This document shows positions 1 through 7,159 of a stretch of DNA of 64,000 bases, one piece after another. Source of the stretch: Microbispora sp. ZYX-F-249 (GTDB taxonomy: Bacteria > Actinomycetota > Actinomycetes > Streptosporangiales > Streptosporangiaceae); NCBI RefSeq assembly GCF_039649665.1, contig NZ_JBDJAW010000027.1, positions 45,844 to 109,843 of the forward strand. Reading direction: 5' to 3'. The translations under genes were made by a program, and so were the position numbers. How positions within the stretch are numbered: the first letter of the stretch is position 1; each line of letters begins with the position of its first letter. The notes under the pieces were generated by a model. That model ran no database searches. It saw only the letters and a program-made list of their open reading frames with translations, and was not told the origin of the DNA.

Positions 1-222
1 CACGGCCCGGGCGGCGACGTCGAGCGCTCTCCTGCGCTCGTCCTCCCGTGAGGTGCGGCTCGCGATCGGCGCGTAGTGGGCGTGCAGCCCGCCCGTCCAC
101 TCCCAGGCGTACACCGCCTCGACCCGCGCGCCGCGCAGCGACCCCTCGGCGGCGGCCCACCGCAATGCGGCCTGCGACGCCATCGACCCGTTGATGCCCA
201 CCACGATCTTCGGCTGGTTCAC
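1..222 (-). CDS. Universal stress protein, N-terminal fragment (runs off the window)
   Basis: The first 74 codons of a universal stress protein (USP) family gene run leftward out of the window. The protein opens with a short beta strand (MNQPKIVVGINGS), the usual USP nucleotide-fold start, followed by SQAALRWAAAEG, the first helix that lies over the ATP pocket. The start chosen is a GTG at 222, with the purine-rich stretch GGAGAGCGAGGCGG just upstream as a ribosome site. USPs bind ATP and accumulate under hypoxia or growth arrest; in mycobacteria many belong to the DosR regulon. The rest of the gene is not visible, so one or two domains cannot be told apart. Similar stress genes lie at the far right of this window. 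Confidence 0.85.
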   Translation of the reverse strand, partial: MNQPKIVVGINGSMASQAALRWAAAEGSLRGARVEAVYAWEWTGGLHAHYAPIASRTSREDERRRALDVAARAV

Positions 223-634
223 GTTCCGCCTCGCTCTCCGCTCTAAGTCTCGCCGACCAGGGTTAACAGGATGTTGCCGCGGCGAAACGGTCAGAAGACA
301 CCGCCCACGAGCATCCCTGTACCCAGGAAAACCGCCCGTACCTCCAACCCCAGCAGGGACGGGTCCATGTTTTTGGGGGGGCTGGGCCGCACCTGAGAAC
401 AGGGTATCCGCGAACCTCGACCGTGCCGGTACGCCGCTTTGCCGATCCGGGGACGGCCACAGGCCCGTTCGTTGCCACGCCACAAGGACACCGCACGACG
501 GCCCGCGGCGGCAGTGCCGTCCGGCTCGCACCGCGCGGGACCTTCGGCCCGGCATTCCCGGTCCCCGGCTCAGGGATCACCCTGATGCGCCCCGGACCTC
601 CCGGCCGTACGCTTGCGGCGGAACGGGAGGGACA
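223..634. other. Divergent intergenic region without a convincing gene
   Basis: About 410 bases separate the leftward USP gene from the rightward membrane protein at 635. Open frames cross it on both strands but none has a good ribosome site plus recognisable product. It holds a homopolymer junction (five T then seven G at 370-381) and a DosR-like box at 537-550. I see no hairpin strong enough to call a terminator. Confidence 0.6.
537..550 (+). promoter_or_regulatory. DosR/DevR-like box
   Basis: GGGACCTTCGGCCC is an imperfect inverted repeat (GGGAC/GGCCC) that matches the core of actinobacterial DosR-type response-regulator sites. It ends 84 bases before the start codon at 635. The same 14-mer occurs at 60112-60125 upstream of the P-type ATPase. 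Assignment to DosR is inference from the motif and from the dormancy-type genes nearby. Confidence 0.5.
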
Positions 635-1366
635 ATGGGGAACGCGGGGCCGATCGACGAGTACGTCGCGTCGATGCGCCATGCGCTGCGGGGTCCGGGC
701 GGGGCCAAGCGCGACCTGCTGGCCGAGGCGCGCGACAGCCTGCTGGACGCCGCCGAGGCGTACGAGGGCGAGGGCCTGCCCCGGGCCGAGGCCGAGCGGC
801 TCGCGGTCGCCGACTTCGGCACCGTGCCCGAGGTCGCGCCGGGTTTCCAGGGGGAGCTGGCGGTGAGCCAGGGCCGCCGCACCGCCGCGCTGCTGTTCCT
901 CAGCGTGCCGCTCTCCGCGTTCATGTGGGCGGTGATCTGGCGGATCTTCCCCCAGACCGCCGAGATGGAGCAGATCAAGCCGGAGTGGTTCGGGCTGCTG
1001 GCCAGGACGGTCGACCTCCTCCAGCTCGCCGTGGGCGCGGTGGGCGGTGTCGCGCTGATCGCGTTCGGCCGGGGGTTGCGCCGCATCCGCCGTCCCGCGC
1101 TGCTCACCCGGTGGCTGGGGCTGTTCGTCTGGGTCCAGACGCCGCTGGTCGGGGCGATGGGCCTGACGCTGGCGGCGGCCGCGCAGGGCCCGGCGGGCTT
1201 CACCGGTTACCTTCCCGGGCTGGCCGTGGCCCTGGTCAGCGACGCGTTCTCCGTGTGGCAGCTGTACAGCGCGGCGCACTGCCTGCGCTGCACCAGGGCG
1301 CTTTCCGCGCTCCGCTCATCGAACCTCAGCGCAGCGGATCCAGGACGCTCCCTATCGCGGTCGTGA
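635..1366 (+). CDS. Permease-prefix-domain membrane protein
   Basis: A 243-residue protein whose first 70 residues form a helical segment rich in Arg, Glu and Ala (DEYVASMRHALRG, then RAEAERLAVADFG) typical of the permease-prefix/HAAS module. That module is found next to PadR regulators and is thought to link the regulator with membrane proteins. Four hydrophobic segments follow (roughly residues 80-105, 130-150, 165-190, 195-220). The ATG at 635 is preceded by GGGAGG at 625-630 and is preferred over longer frames. It faces the padR gene tail to tail, and the last 41 bases of each overlap. Usually these modules sit in the same operon as padR, so the convergent order is unusual. Exact role unknown; probably a membrane partner in the PadR circuit. 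Confidence 0.75.
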   Translation: MGNAGPIDEYVASMRHALRGPGGAKRDLLAEARDSLLDAAEAYEGEGLPRAEAERLAVADFGTVPEVAPGFQGELAVSQGRRTAALLFLSVPLSAFMWAVIWRIFPQTAEMEQIKPEWFGLLARTVDLLQLAVGAVGGVALIAFGRGLRRIRRPALLTRWLGLFVWVQTPLVGAMGLTLAAAAQGPAGFTGYLPGLAVALVSDAFSVWQLYSAAHCLRCTRALSALRSSNLSAADPGRSLSRS

Positions 1367-1649
1367 ACGACCGCCAGGCCGACCGCTCCCCCGCCAGCGC
1401 CCGGCGCCCGGCGTCGGTGAGGCGGTAGGTCCGCCGTTTGCGCCCGCCGTCGGAGGCCCACTCGCCGGCGAGCAGCCCGGCCCGCTCCAGCCGGCGCAGC
1501 GCGGGGTAGACCGTGCCCGTCGGCACGTCCAGGGCGCCGCCGCTGCGTTCGCGCAGCGCCTCGATGATCGCGTAGCCGTGCAGCGGCTCCCGTTCCAGCA
1601 CGGAGAGCAGCAGGGCGTCCATGTGGCCCCGGAGCGCGTCGGCGTTCAC
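1326..1649 (-). CDS. PadR family transcriptional regulator
   Basis: A 107-residue winged-helix regulator. The PadR domain runs from about residue 5 to 80: LLLSVLEREPLHGYAI begins it, then the recognition region PTGTVYPALRRLERAGLL, and the wing RRTYRLTDAGRRAL. The C-terminal dimer helix is very short, so it belongs to the small PadR class. The start is a GTG at 1649. PadR proteins are repressors that release DNA on binding a small molecule or on redox change. It is transcribed away from cydA with a perfect 16-base inverted repeat between the two genes, making cydABDC and padR itself the likely targets. This regulatory link is inference. Confidence 0.88.
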   Translation of the reverse strand: MNADALRGHMDALLLSVLEREPLHGYAIIEALRERSGGALDVPTGTVYPALRRLERAGLLAGEWASDGGRKRRTYRLTDAGRRALAGERSAWRSFTTAIGSVLDPLR

Positions 1650-1686
1650 GCCCGCAGCCTATCCCGGTTAGTCATGCGCCGAGTCT

Positions 1687-1722
1687 ATGCGTAGGCTGTC
1701 TATATGTAGACAGCCTACGCAT
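1687..1722. promoter_or_regulatory. Perfect palindrome (probable operator) between padR and cydA
   Basis: Two 16-base arms, ATGCGTAGGCTGTCTA (1687-1702) and its exact complement (1707-1722), flank the spacer TATG. The right arm ends two bases into the first ATG and directly abuts the GGAGAG ribosome site of cydA. The palindrome lies 38 bases from the padR start. A protein bound here would cover the cydA start region and probably both promoters. PadR is the nearest candidate ligand. In RNA the same sequence could fold as a hairpin just ahead of the cydA ribosome site. Confidence 0.75.
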
Positions 1723-1732
1723 GGAGAGATCT

Positions 1733-2920
1733 ATGGACGTCGTCGACCTCGCCCGGCTGCAGTTCGCCGTGACCGGAAGCCTCCACTTCCTGTTCGTCGT
1801 GCTCACGCTCGGACTGGCCCCGCTGGTGGCGATCATGCACACCCGGTTCGCCATCGGCGGGAACCCCCTGCACGAGCGGATGACCCGCTTCTGGGGACAG
1901 ATCTACGTGATCAACTACGCGCTCGGCATCGTCACCGGGCTCGTGATGGAGTTCCAGTTCGGGCTGAGCTGGAGCGGGCTTTCGCACTACGCGGGCGACG
2001 TGTTCGGCGCGCCGCTGGCCCTGGAGACGCTGCTCGCCTTCTTCCTGGAGTCCACGTTCCTCGGCCTGTGGATCTTCGGCTGGCACCGGCTGCCACGTGG
2101 ACTGCACGTGGCGTGCATCTGGCTGGTGACGCTGACGGCGTACGCCTCGGCGCTGTTCATCATGGTCGCCAACTCCTTCCTGCAGAACCCGGCGGGCTCG
2201 GTGGAACAGGGCGGGCGGCTCGCGCTGCGCGACTTCGGCGCGCTGTTCACCAACCCCACCCTCGTCTTCGCGCTCCCCCACGTGCTGAGCGCCGGGCTGT
2301 GGGCCGGCGGGTTCGTCGTGATGGGCGCCAGCGCCTACCACCTGTTCCGGCGCACCACCGAGCGGGAGTTCTTCACCCGCTCCCTGCGCATGGGCGTGCT
2401 GACCGCCTTCGTCGGGTCGCTGTTCACCGTCGGGTTCGGGTACGCCCAGTTCGGGCCGGTCAGCGACGTCCAGCCGGACAAGTTCCACGGGGCGGTCCCC
2501 GGCGTCGCGCTCGGGTTGATGATCATGATCGGGCAGCTCGTCCAGTTCGCCGTGATGTTCGCGCTGGCCCCGCTGCTGATCCGCGACCTGCTGGCCCGCT
2601 GGCGCTGGCTGCACCCGCTCCTCATGGCCATGACCCCGCTGCCGTTCGTCGCGGCGATCGCCGGCTGGCTCGTCCGCGAGGTGGGCCGTCAGCCCTGGCT
2701 GGTGTACGGCAAGCTCTCGGTGGCCGACGCCCTCACTCCCGGGCTGACCCGGGCGGACCTCACCGCCTCCTTCGCGGGGTTCGCCGGGGTGCTCGGGCTG
2801 CTCGCCCTCGTCGACTACGTCCTGATCGCCCGTGCCGTACGGCGCGGCCCGGGGCGGGTCGCGCTCGGTGCCGCCGATCTGCCCGTCGCCCCGCCGACCG
2901 TCCCCGCCCACTCGCTGTAG
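1733..2920 (+). CDS. cydA: Cytochrome bd-type oxidase subunit I, Q-loop-less short form
   Basis: A 395-residue membrane haem subunit of cytochrome bd-type terminal oxidases, which reduce O2 at low oxygen. Visible family residues: His18 (haem b595), the region EFQFGLSWS-GDVFGAPLALE with Glu99 and Glu106, His183 in LPHVLSAG (haem b558), and GWLVREVGRQPW at 311-322. The ATG at 1733 is chosen because GGAGAG sits four bases ahead and family members start MDxxDLAR; an upstream in-frame ATG at 1721 lies in the palindrome. Typical CydA proteins are 440-520 residues. Here only about 14 residues separate Lys250 (QPDK) from the LMIMIG helix, so the periplasmic quinol loop is almost absent and the usual loop Glu (E. 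coli Glu257) is not seen. It may use another donor. Confidence 0.9.
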   Translation: MDVVDLARLQFAVTGSLHFLFVVLTLGLAPLVAIMHTRFAIGGNPLHERMTRFWGQIYVINYALGIVTGLVMEFQFGLSWSGLSHYAGDVFGAPLALETLLAFFLESTFLGLWIFGWHRLPRGLHVACIWLVTLTAYASALFIMVANSFLQNPAGSVEQGGRLALRDFGALFTNPTLVFALPHVLSAGLWAGGFVVMGASAYHLFRRTTEREFFTRSLRMGVLTAFVGSLFTVGFGYAQFGPVSDVQPDKFHGAVPGVALGLMIMIGQLVQFAVMFALAPLLIRDLLARWRWLHPLLMAMTPLPFVAAIAGWLVREVGRQPWLVYGKLSVADALTPGLTRADLTASFAGFAGVLGLLALVDYVLIARAVRRGPGRVALGAADLPVAPPTVPAHSL

Positions 2921-2932
2921 AGGCAGGCCACC

Positions 2933-3679
2933 ATGGACATTCTCTGGTTCCTGACGTTCGCCGTCCTGCTGGCCGGTTACTTCGCCCTGGAGGGCTTCGA
3001 CATCGGCGTGGGCGTCCTGTTGTTCGCGCTGGGCCGCTCCCCCGCCGCCCGGGACCGCCTCGTCGGCGCGATGGCGCCGTTCGTGCTCGCCAACGAGGTG
3101 TGGCTCGTGGCGCTCGCCGGCGTGCTGTTCGGCGCGTTCCCGGTGCTGGAGGGCCTGGCGCTGAGCCGCCTGTATCCCCTCGTCGTCGCCCTGCTGCTCG
3201 CGTGGATCGTGCGCGACGCGGGGCTGTGGTTCCGCCGCAGGGCCGGCGGCGCGGCCTGGCGGCTGGTGTGGGACGGCGCGCTGTGCGCGGGCTCGGCGGG
3301 GCTGGCCCTCGCGTGGGGCGCGATCCTGGTGGCCGTCGTGCGCGACCTGCCCCCCTCGCCCCTCGACGTGCCGGCCGTCGCGGGGGGCGTCGCCCTTCTC
3401 GCGCTGCTCGCCTGGCACGGGCGCACCTTCGCGGCCTGGCGCCTGGCGGACGGCCCGCGCGCGGGCGGGCGGGCGCTGCTGCTGTCGGCCTGCGCCGCCG
3501 CTGCGCCCGCGGTGCTGGTCATGGCGGCCACGGCCGCGCACATGCTCGGCAACGCCGCCCCGGATCAGACACTGAGCGTGCTCAGTGTCATGGTGGTCCC
3601 GTTCGCCCCGATCCTCGTGGGCGCGCAAGTATGGGTGTGGCGCACCTTCTCCAGAGGCGCGCTGCCGACGTTCTTCTGA
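2933..3679 (+). CDS. cydB: Cytochrome bd-type oxidase subunit II, short form
   Basis: A 248-residue polytopic protein, clearly CydB by its first helix (LEGFDIGVGVLL, with conserved Asp23) and the NEVWLVALAG motif at 54-63, and by its position 12 bases after cydA. Usual CydB proteins are about 335-380 residues. Where most have WDGNxVW this one has VLANEVW, so the aspartate that serves the proton path in E. coli (Asp58) is missing. The subunit pairs with CydA in the membrane. The shortening and residue loss match the reduced CydA, so the pair looks like a co-evolved variant and not a decayed gene: the frame is intact and the operon is complete. Confidence 0.88.
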   Translation: MDILWFLTFAVLLAGYFALEGFDIGVGVLLFALGRSPAARDRLVGAMAPFVLANEVWLVALAGVLFGAFPVLEGLALSRLYPLVVALLLAWIVRDAGLWFRRRAGGAAWRLVWDGALCAGSAGLALAWGAILVAVVRDLPPSPLDVPAVAGGVALLALLAWHGRTFAAWRLADGPRAGGRALLLSACAAAAPAVLVMAATAAHMLGNAAPDQTLSVLSVMVVPFAPILVGAQVWVWRTFSRGALPTFF

Positions 3680-3689
3680 TTGGGGACCG

Positions 3690-5372
3690 TTGCACAAGGA
3701 TCTCCTCCGGCTGGCCCGCGCCGAGCGGAGCGTACGCCTCCATCTCGCCTGCTGCCTGGCGGCGGCGGTGGCGGCCGGGCTGCTCGTGCTCGTGCAGGCG
3801 GAACTGCTGGCCGGGGTGCTGTCCGGCCGCTTCCCGGTCGCCGCGCTGTTCCCCCTGGCGCTCGTCGTGGCCTCCCGCGGGCTGCTCGGCTGGGCGCAGG
3901 GCGTGCTCGCGGGCCGCGCGGCCACCGCGCTGAAGTCGGCCCTGCGGCGGCTGCTCCTCGGGCGGGTGGAGGGCCTCGGACCGGCCTACCGCTCGGGTGA
4001 GCTGGTGACGCTCGCGGGCCGGGGGCTCGACGCGCTCGACCCGTACCTGACCGGTTATCTCCCGTCGGTCGCCGTGGCCGGGGTCGTGCCGCTCGCGGTC
4101 GTCGTCCGGCTCTTCGTGGCCGACCTGGCCACCGCCGTGATCGTGGTGCTCACGCTGCCGCTGATCCCGATCTTCGGGGCGCTGGTCGGGTGGACCACCA
4201 AGGCGGTGACCGAACGGCAGTGGCGGGCCCTGTCCCGCCTCGGCGGCCACTTCCTCGACGTGGTCCGCGGCCTGCCGACGCTGCGGGCCTTCGGCCGGGC
4301 CCGCTACCAGGCATCGGTCATCCGCGAGGTGGCCGAGGCCCACCGCGCCGCGACCATGCGCACGCTGCGGGTGGCGTTCCTGTCGTCGCTTGTGCTCGAA
4401 CTCGTGGCGTCGCTGTCGCTGGCGCTGGTGGCGGTGCCGGTGGGGCTGCGGCTGCTGTCGGGCTCGCTCGACCTGGGCACGGCGCTGCTCGTGCTGCTGC
4501 TGGCCCCGGAGGCGTACCTGCCGCTGCGTGCCATGGGCACGCGCTTCCACGCCGCCATGGAGGGCGTCGCCGCCGCCGACGAGGCGTTCGCGGTCATCGC
4601 ACCCCCGCAGGACTCACAGGAGCCGGAGGAGTCGCGGGAGTCCCGCCGGCCGGCCCGGCCCGCTCCGGCCGCGACGAGCGGGCCGCCGCGGATCCGGCTG
4701 GAGGACGTCACCGTGCGCTACCCGGGCCGGGAGGAGGCCGCGCTCGACCGGGTGTCGCTCGTCATCGAACCGGGCGAGCGGGTGGCGATCGTGGGCCCGA
4801 GCGGCGCGGGGAAGAGCACGCTGCTGCACCTGCTGCTCGGGTTCGTGGCCCCGTCCGAGGGGCGGGTGCTGGCGGACGGGACGGATCTGGCCGGCCTCGA
4901 CCTCGACGAGTGGCGGCGGCGGCTGGCCTTCGTGCCGCAGCGCCCGCACCTGTTCGCGACCTCGGTGGCCGACAACATCGCGCTCGGCTCGGCGGCCACG
5001 CCGGAGGAGATCGGGGCCGCCGCCGAGGCGGCGCAGGTGGCGGAGTTCGCCGGCGCCCTGCCGCGGGGGTACGACACCCCGCTGGGCGAGCGCGGGGCGA
5101 ACCTGTCGGCGGGCCAGCGGCAGCGGGTCGCCCTGGCCAGGGCGTTCTGCCGCCCCGCCGCCCAGGTGCTGCTGCTGGACGAGCCCACCGCGCGGCTCGA
5201 CGGCAGGAGCGAGGCCGCGATCGTGGCGGCCACGCGCAGGCTGGCGGAGGGCCGAACGGCGATCATCGTCGCGCACCGGCCCGCCATGATCGACCTGGCC
5301 GACCGGGTCGTCCGCCTCGACGGCGGCGCCCTCGTCCCCGCGGTTCCGGCGCGGGGAGGTGAGGCCCGGTGA
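3690..5372 (+). CDS. cydD: Heterodimeric ABC exporter subunit for bd oxidase assembly, CydD
   Basis: A 560-residue half-transporter with an N-terminal membrane domain (about residues 15-300) and a C-terminal ATPase. Walker A GPSGAGKST is near 369-377, the signature LSAGQRQRVALARAF near 472, and Walker B VLLLDEPT near 494. CydDC exports thiols and haem-related compounds and is required to mature cytochrome bd. The start is taken as TTG at 3690, ten bases after the cydB stop with GGGGA just ahead; no in-frame ATG is better placed. A Glu/Ser/Pro/Ala-rich linker (about 308-335) joins the two domains. It overlaps cydC by the four bases GTGA. Confidence 0.9.
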   Translation: MHKDLLRLARAERSVRLHLACCLAAAVAAGLLVLVQAELLAGVLSGRFPVAALFPLALVVASRGLLGWAQGVLAGRAATALKSALRRLLLGRVEGLGPAYRSGELVTLAGRGLDALDPYLTGYLPSVAVAGVVPLAVVVRLFVADLATAVIVVLTLPLIPIFGALVGWTTKAVTERQWRALSRLGGHFLDVVRGLPTLRAFGRARYQASVIREVAEAHRAATMRTLRVAFLSSLVLELVASLSLALVAVPVGLRLLSGSLDLGTALLVLLLAPEAYLPLRAMGTRFHAAMEGVAAADEAFAVIAPPQDSQEPEESRESRRPARPAPAATSGPPRIRLEDVTVRYPGREEAALDRVSLVIEPGERVAIVGPSGAGKSTLLHLLLGFVAPSEGRVLADGTDLAGLDLDEWRRRLAFVPQRPHLFATSVADNIALGSAATPEEIGAAAEAAQVAEFAGALPRGYDTPLGERGANLSAGQRQRVALARAFCRPAAQVLLLDEPTARLDGRSEAAIVAATRRLAEGRTAIIVAHRPAMIDLADRVVRLDGGALVPAVPARGGEAR

Positions 5373-7102
5373 GCCGCACGGGCACGGGCACGAGCACGGG
5401 GACGGCGTCGCCGCTGTCCGTGATCGCCGGGATGGGCCGCCGGCTCGTGCTCGCCGCGCTCGCCGGATCGGCGGCCGACCTCGCGGGGGTCGCGCTCATC
5501 GCGTCGGCCGCCTGGCTGATCACGCGCGCCGCCGAGCAGCCGCCGCTGGCGGCGCTGTCGGTCGCGATCGTGGCCGTGCGGGCGTTCGCCACCACCCGCG
5601 GCGTGTTCCGGTACGGCGAGCGCCTGGCCGGGCACGACGTCGCGCTGCGCGCCCAGGCGGGCACCCGCGAGCGCCTCTACCGGGCGCTGATCCCGGCGGG
5701 GCCGCTGCCGCAGCGCGGGGCCGACCTGCTCAGCCGGATGGTGGACGACACCGACGCCGTGCAGGACCTGCTCGTCCGCTGCCTGCTGCCGGCCGCCGCC
5801 GCCCTGGTCACCGGCGTCGCCGCCGTCGTCATCGCGGGCTTCCTGCTGCCCGCCGCCGCGTTCGTGCTCGCCGCCGGCCTGCTCGCCGCCGGGGTGCTGC
5901 TGCCCGCCGGCACGGCCGCGGCCGCCCGGCGCTGGTCGGCGCGGATCGCCCCGGCCCGCGCCGACCTGGCCGCCCGGGTGGCCGACCTGGTGCACGGCGC
6001 GGCCGACCTCGCGGCGTACGGCGCGCGGGACCGGGCGCTGTCGGCGGCGATGGACGCCGACGGGCGGCTGTCCCGGCTGGAGCGGGGACAGGCGCGGATC
6101 AACGCCGCCGCGCTCGGCGTCGGCATGCTGACGCAGGGGCTGACCGTCGTCGCCGTGGTCCTTGTCGCCCAGGCCGCCGATCTCGGCCGGGTCGCGACGG
6201 CCGTGGCCGCCCTGACCTCGCTGGTCGCCTTCGAGCCCGTGCTGCCCCTGGCGGCGGCGGGCGAGCGGTTCGCGGGGGTGGTCGCGGCGCTGCGCAGGCT
6301 CAGGGAGACCGCCGCCACTGCCCCGGCCGTGCGGGAGCCGGCGGACCCGGCGCCCGCGCCCGAGCCGCCGCTGACGGTCGAGGTCGAGGACCTCGTGGTG
6401 CGTCACGGCGACCGCGAGCCCGCGCTGCACGGCGTGAGCCTGACGCTGACCCCGGGCAGGCGGGTCGCGATTGTCGGCCCGAGCGGCGCGGGGAAGAGCA
6501 CGCTGCTGTCGGCGCTGATGCGGACCGTGGAGTTCGAGTCGGGCGCGATCCGGCTGAACGGCGCCGACGTGCGGCGCCTGTCCTCCGACGACGTACGGGC
6601 GCTCATGACGGGCCTCACCCAGGACCCGTACGTCTTCCAGGCCACGGTCGGGGACAACCTGCGCCTGGCCGGGCCGGAGGCGTCCGCCGAGGACGTCGAG
6701 GCGGCCGTACGGCGGGCGCGGCTGGACGCGTGGACCGAGCGCACCGGCTGGGACACGGTGCTCGGCGAGGACGGCCGGACGGTCTCCGGCGGTCAGCTCC
6801 AGCGGCTCGCGCTGGCCCGGGCCCTGCTGTACGACCCGCCCGTCCTGCTGCTGGACGAGCCGGCCGAGGCCCTCGACGAGGAGACGGCCGACCTGCTGAT
6901 GGCCGACCTGCTGGACGCCACCCGGGGGCGCACGACGCTGCTGGTCACCCACCGGCTGCACGGCCTGGAGCAGGTCGACGAGATCGTCGTGCTGGAGGGG
7001 GGCAGGGTCACCCAGCGGGGTACCCATGCCGGCCTCGTCGCCGTGCCCGGTTACTACCGGGACCTGTGGGAGTCGGAGGAGCTCACCCGCCACCGCGTCT
7101 GA
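5369..7102 (+). CDS. cydC: Heterodimeric ABC exporter subunit for bd oxidase assembly, CydC
   Basis: A 577-residue partner of CydD. The membrane domain opens with VALIASAAWLITRA and VRAFATTRGVFRYGERL, both typical of CydC. The ATPase domain has Walker A GPSGAGKST near 370, the signature VSGGQLQRLALARAL and Walker B VLLLDEPAEALDEE. The GTG start is embedded in the cydD stop (GTGA), so translation is coupled. A strong hairpin follows the stop codon. The order A-B-D-C in one transcript is the common actinobacterial arrangement. Confidence 0.92.
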   Translation: MSRTGTGTSTGTASPLSVIAGMGRRLVLAALAGSAADLAGVALIASAAWLITRAAEQPPLAALSVAIVAVRAFATTRGVFRYGERLAGHDVALRAQAGTRERLYRALIPAGPLPQRGADLLSRMVDDTDAVQDLLVRCLLPAAAALVTGVAAVVIAGFLLPAAAFVLAAGLLAAGVLLPAGTAAAARRWSARIAPARADLAARVADLVHGAADLAAYGARDRALSAAMDADGRLSRLERGQARINAAALGVGMLTQGLTVVAVVLVAQAADLGRVATAVAALTSLVAFEPVLPLAAAGERFAGVVAALRRLRETAATAPAVREPADPAPAPEPPLTVEVEDLVVRHGDREPALHGVSLTLTPGRRVAIVGPSGAGKSTLLSALMRTVEFESGAIRLNGADVRRLSSDDVRALMTGLTQDPYVFQATVGDNLRLAGPEASAEDVEAAVRRARLDAWTERTGWDTVLGEDGRTVSGGQLQRLALARALLYDPPVLLLDEPAEALDEETADLLMADLLDATRGRTTLLVTHRLHGLEQVDEIVVLEGGRVTQRGTHAGLVAVPGYYRDLWESEELTRHRV

Positions 7103-7110
7103 ACACGAAT

Positions 7111-7145
7111 CGCCGGCGGGCCGTCCCCCCGGGGGCCCGCCGGCG
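7111..7145. terminator. Bidirectional terminator between cydC and htrA-like gene
   Basis: CGCCGGCGGGCC (7111-7122) pairs exactly with GGCCCGCCGGCG (7134-7145) around an 11-base spacer. It sits between two convergent stop codons (7102 and 7160). There is no T-tract, as is usual in high-GC actinobacteria. Confidence 0.8.
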
Positions 7146-7159
7146 ACGATCGTGAGGCG

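Noticed and set aside
370..381. T5-G7 homopolymer as a phase-variation switch
   Set aside because: It lies in no gene and at no recognisable promoter element.
291..491. Short minus-strand frame with hydrophobic end (VFLGTGMLVGGVF)
   Set aside because: No ribosome site and no recognisable product; the hydrophobic C-terminus can arise from the GC-rich antisense frame.
4718..7093. Long open frame antisense to cydDC
   Set aside because: Long antisense frames are expected in very GC-rich codon usage; its product is low-complexity Arg/Gly/Pro/Gln and the sense strand encodes clear ABC transporters.
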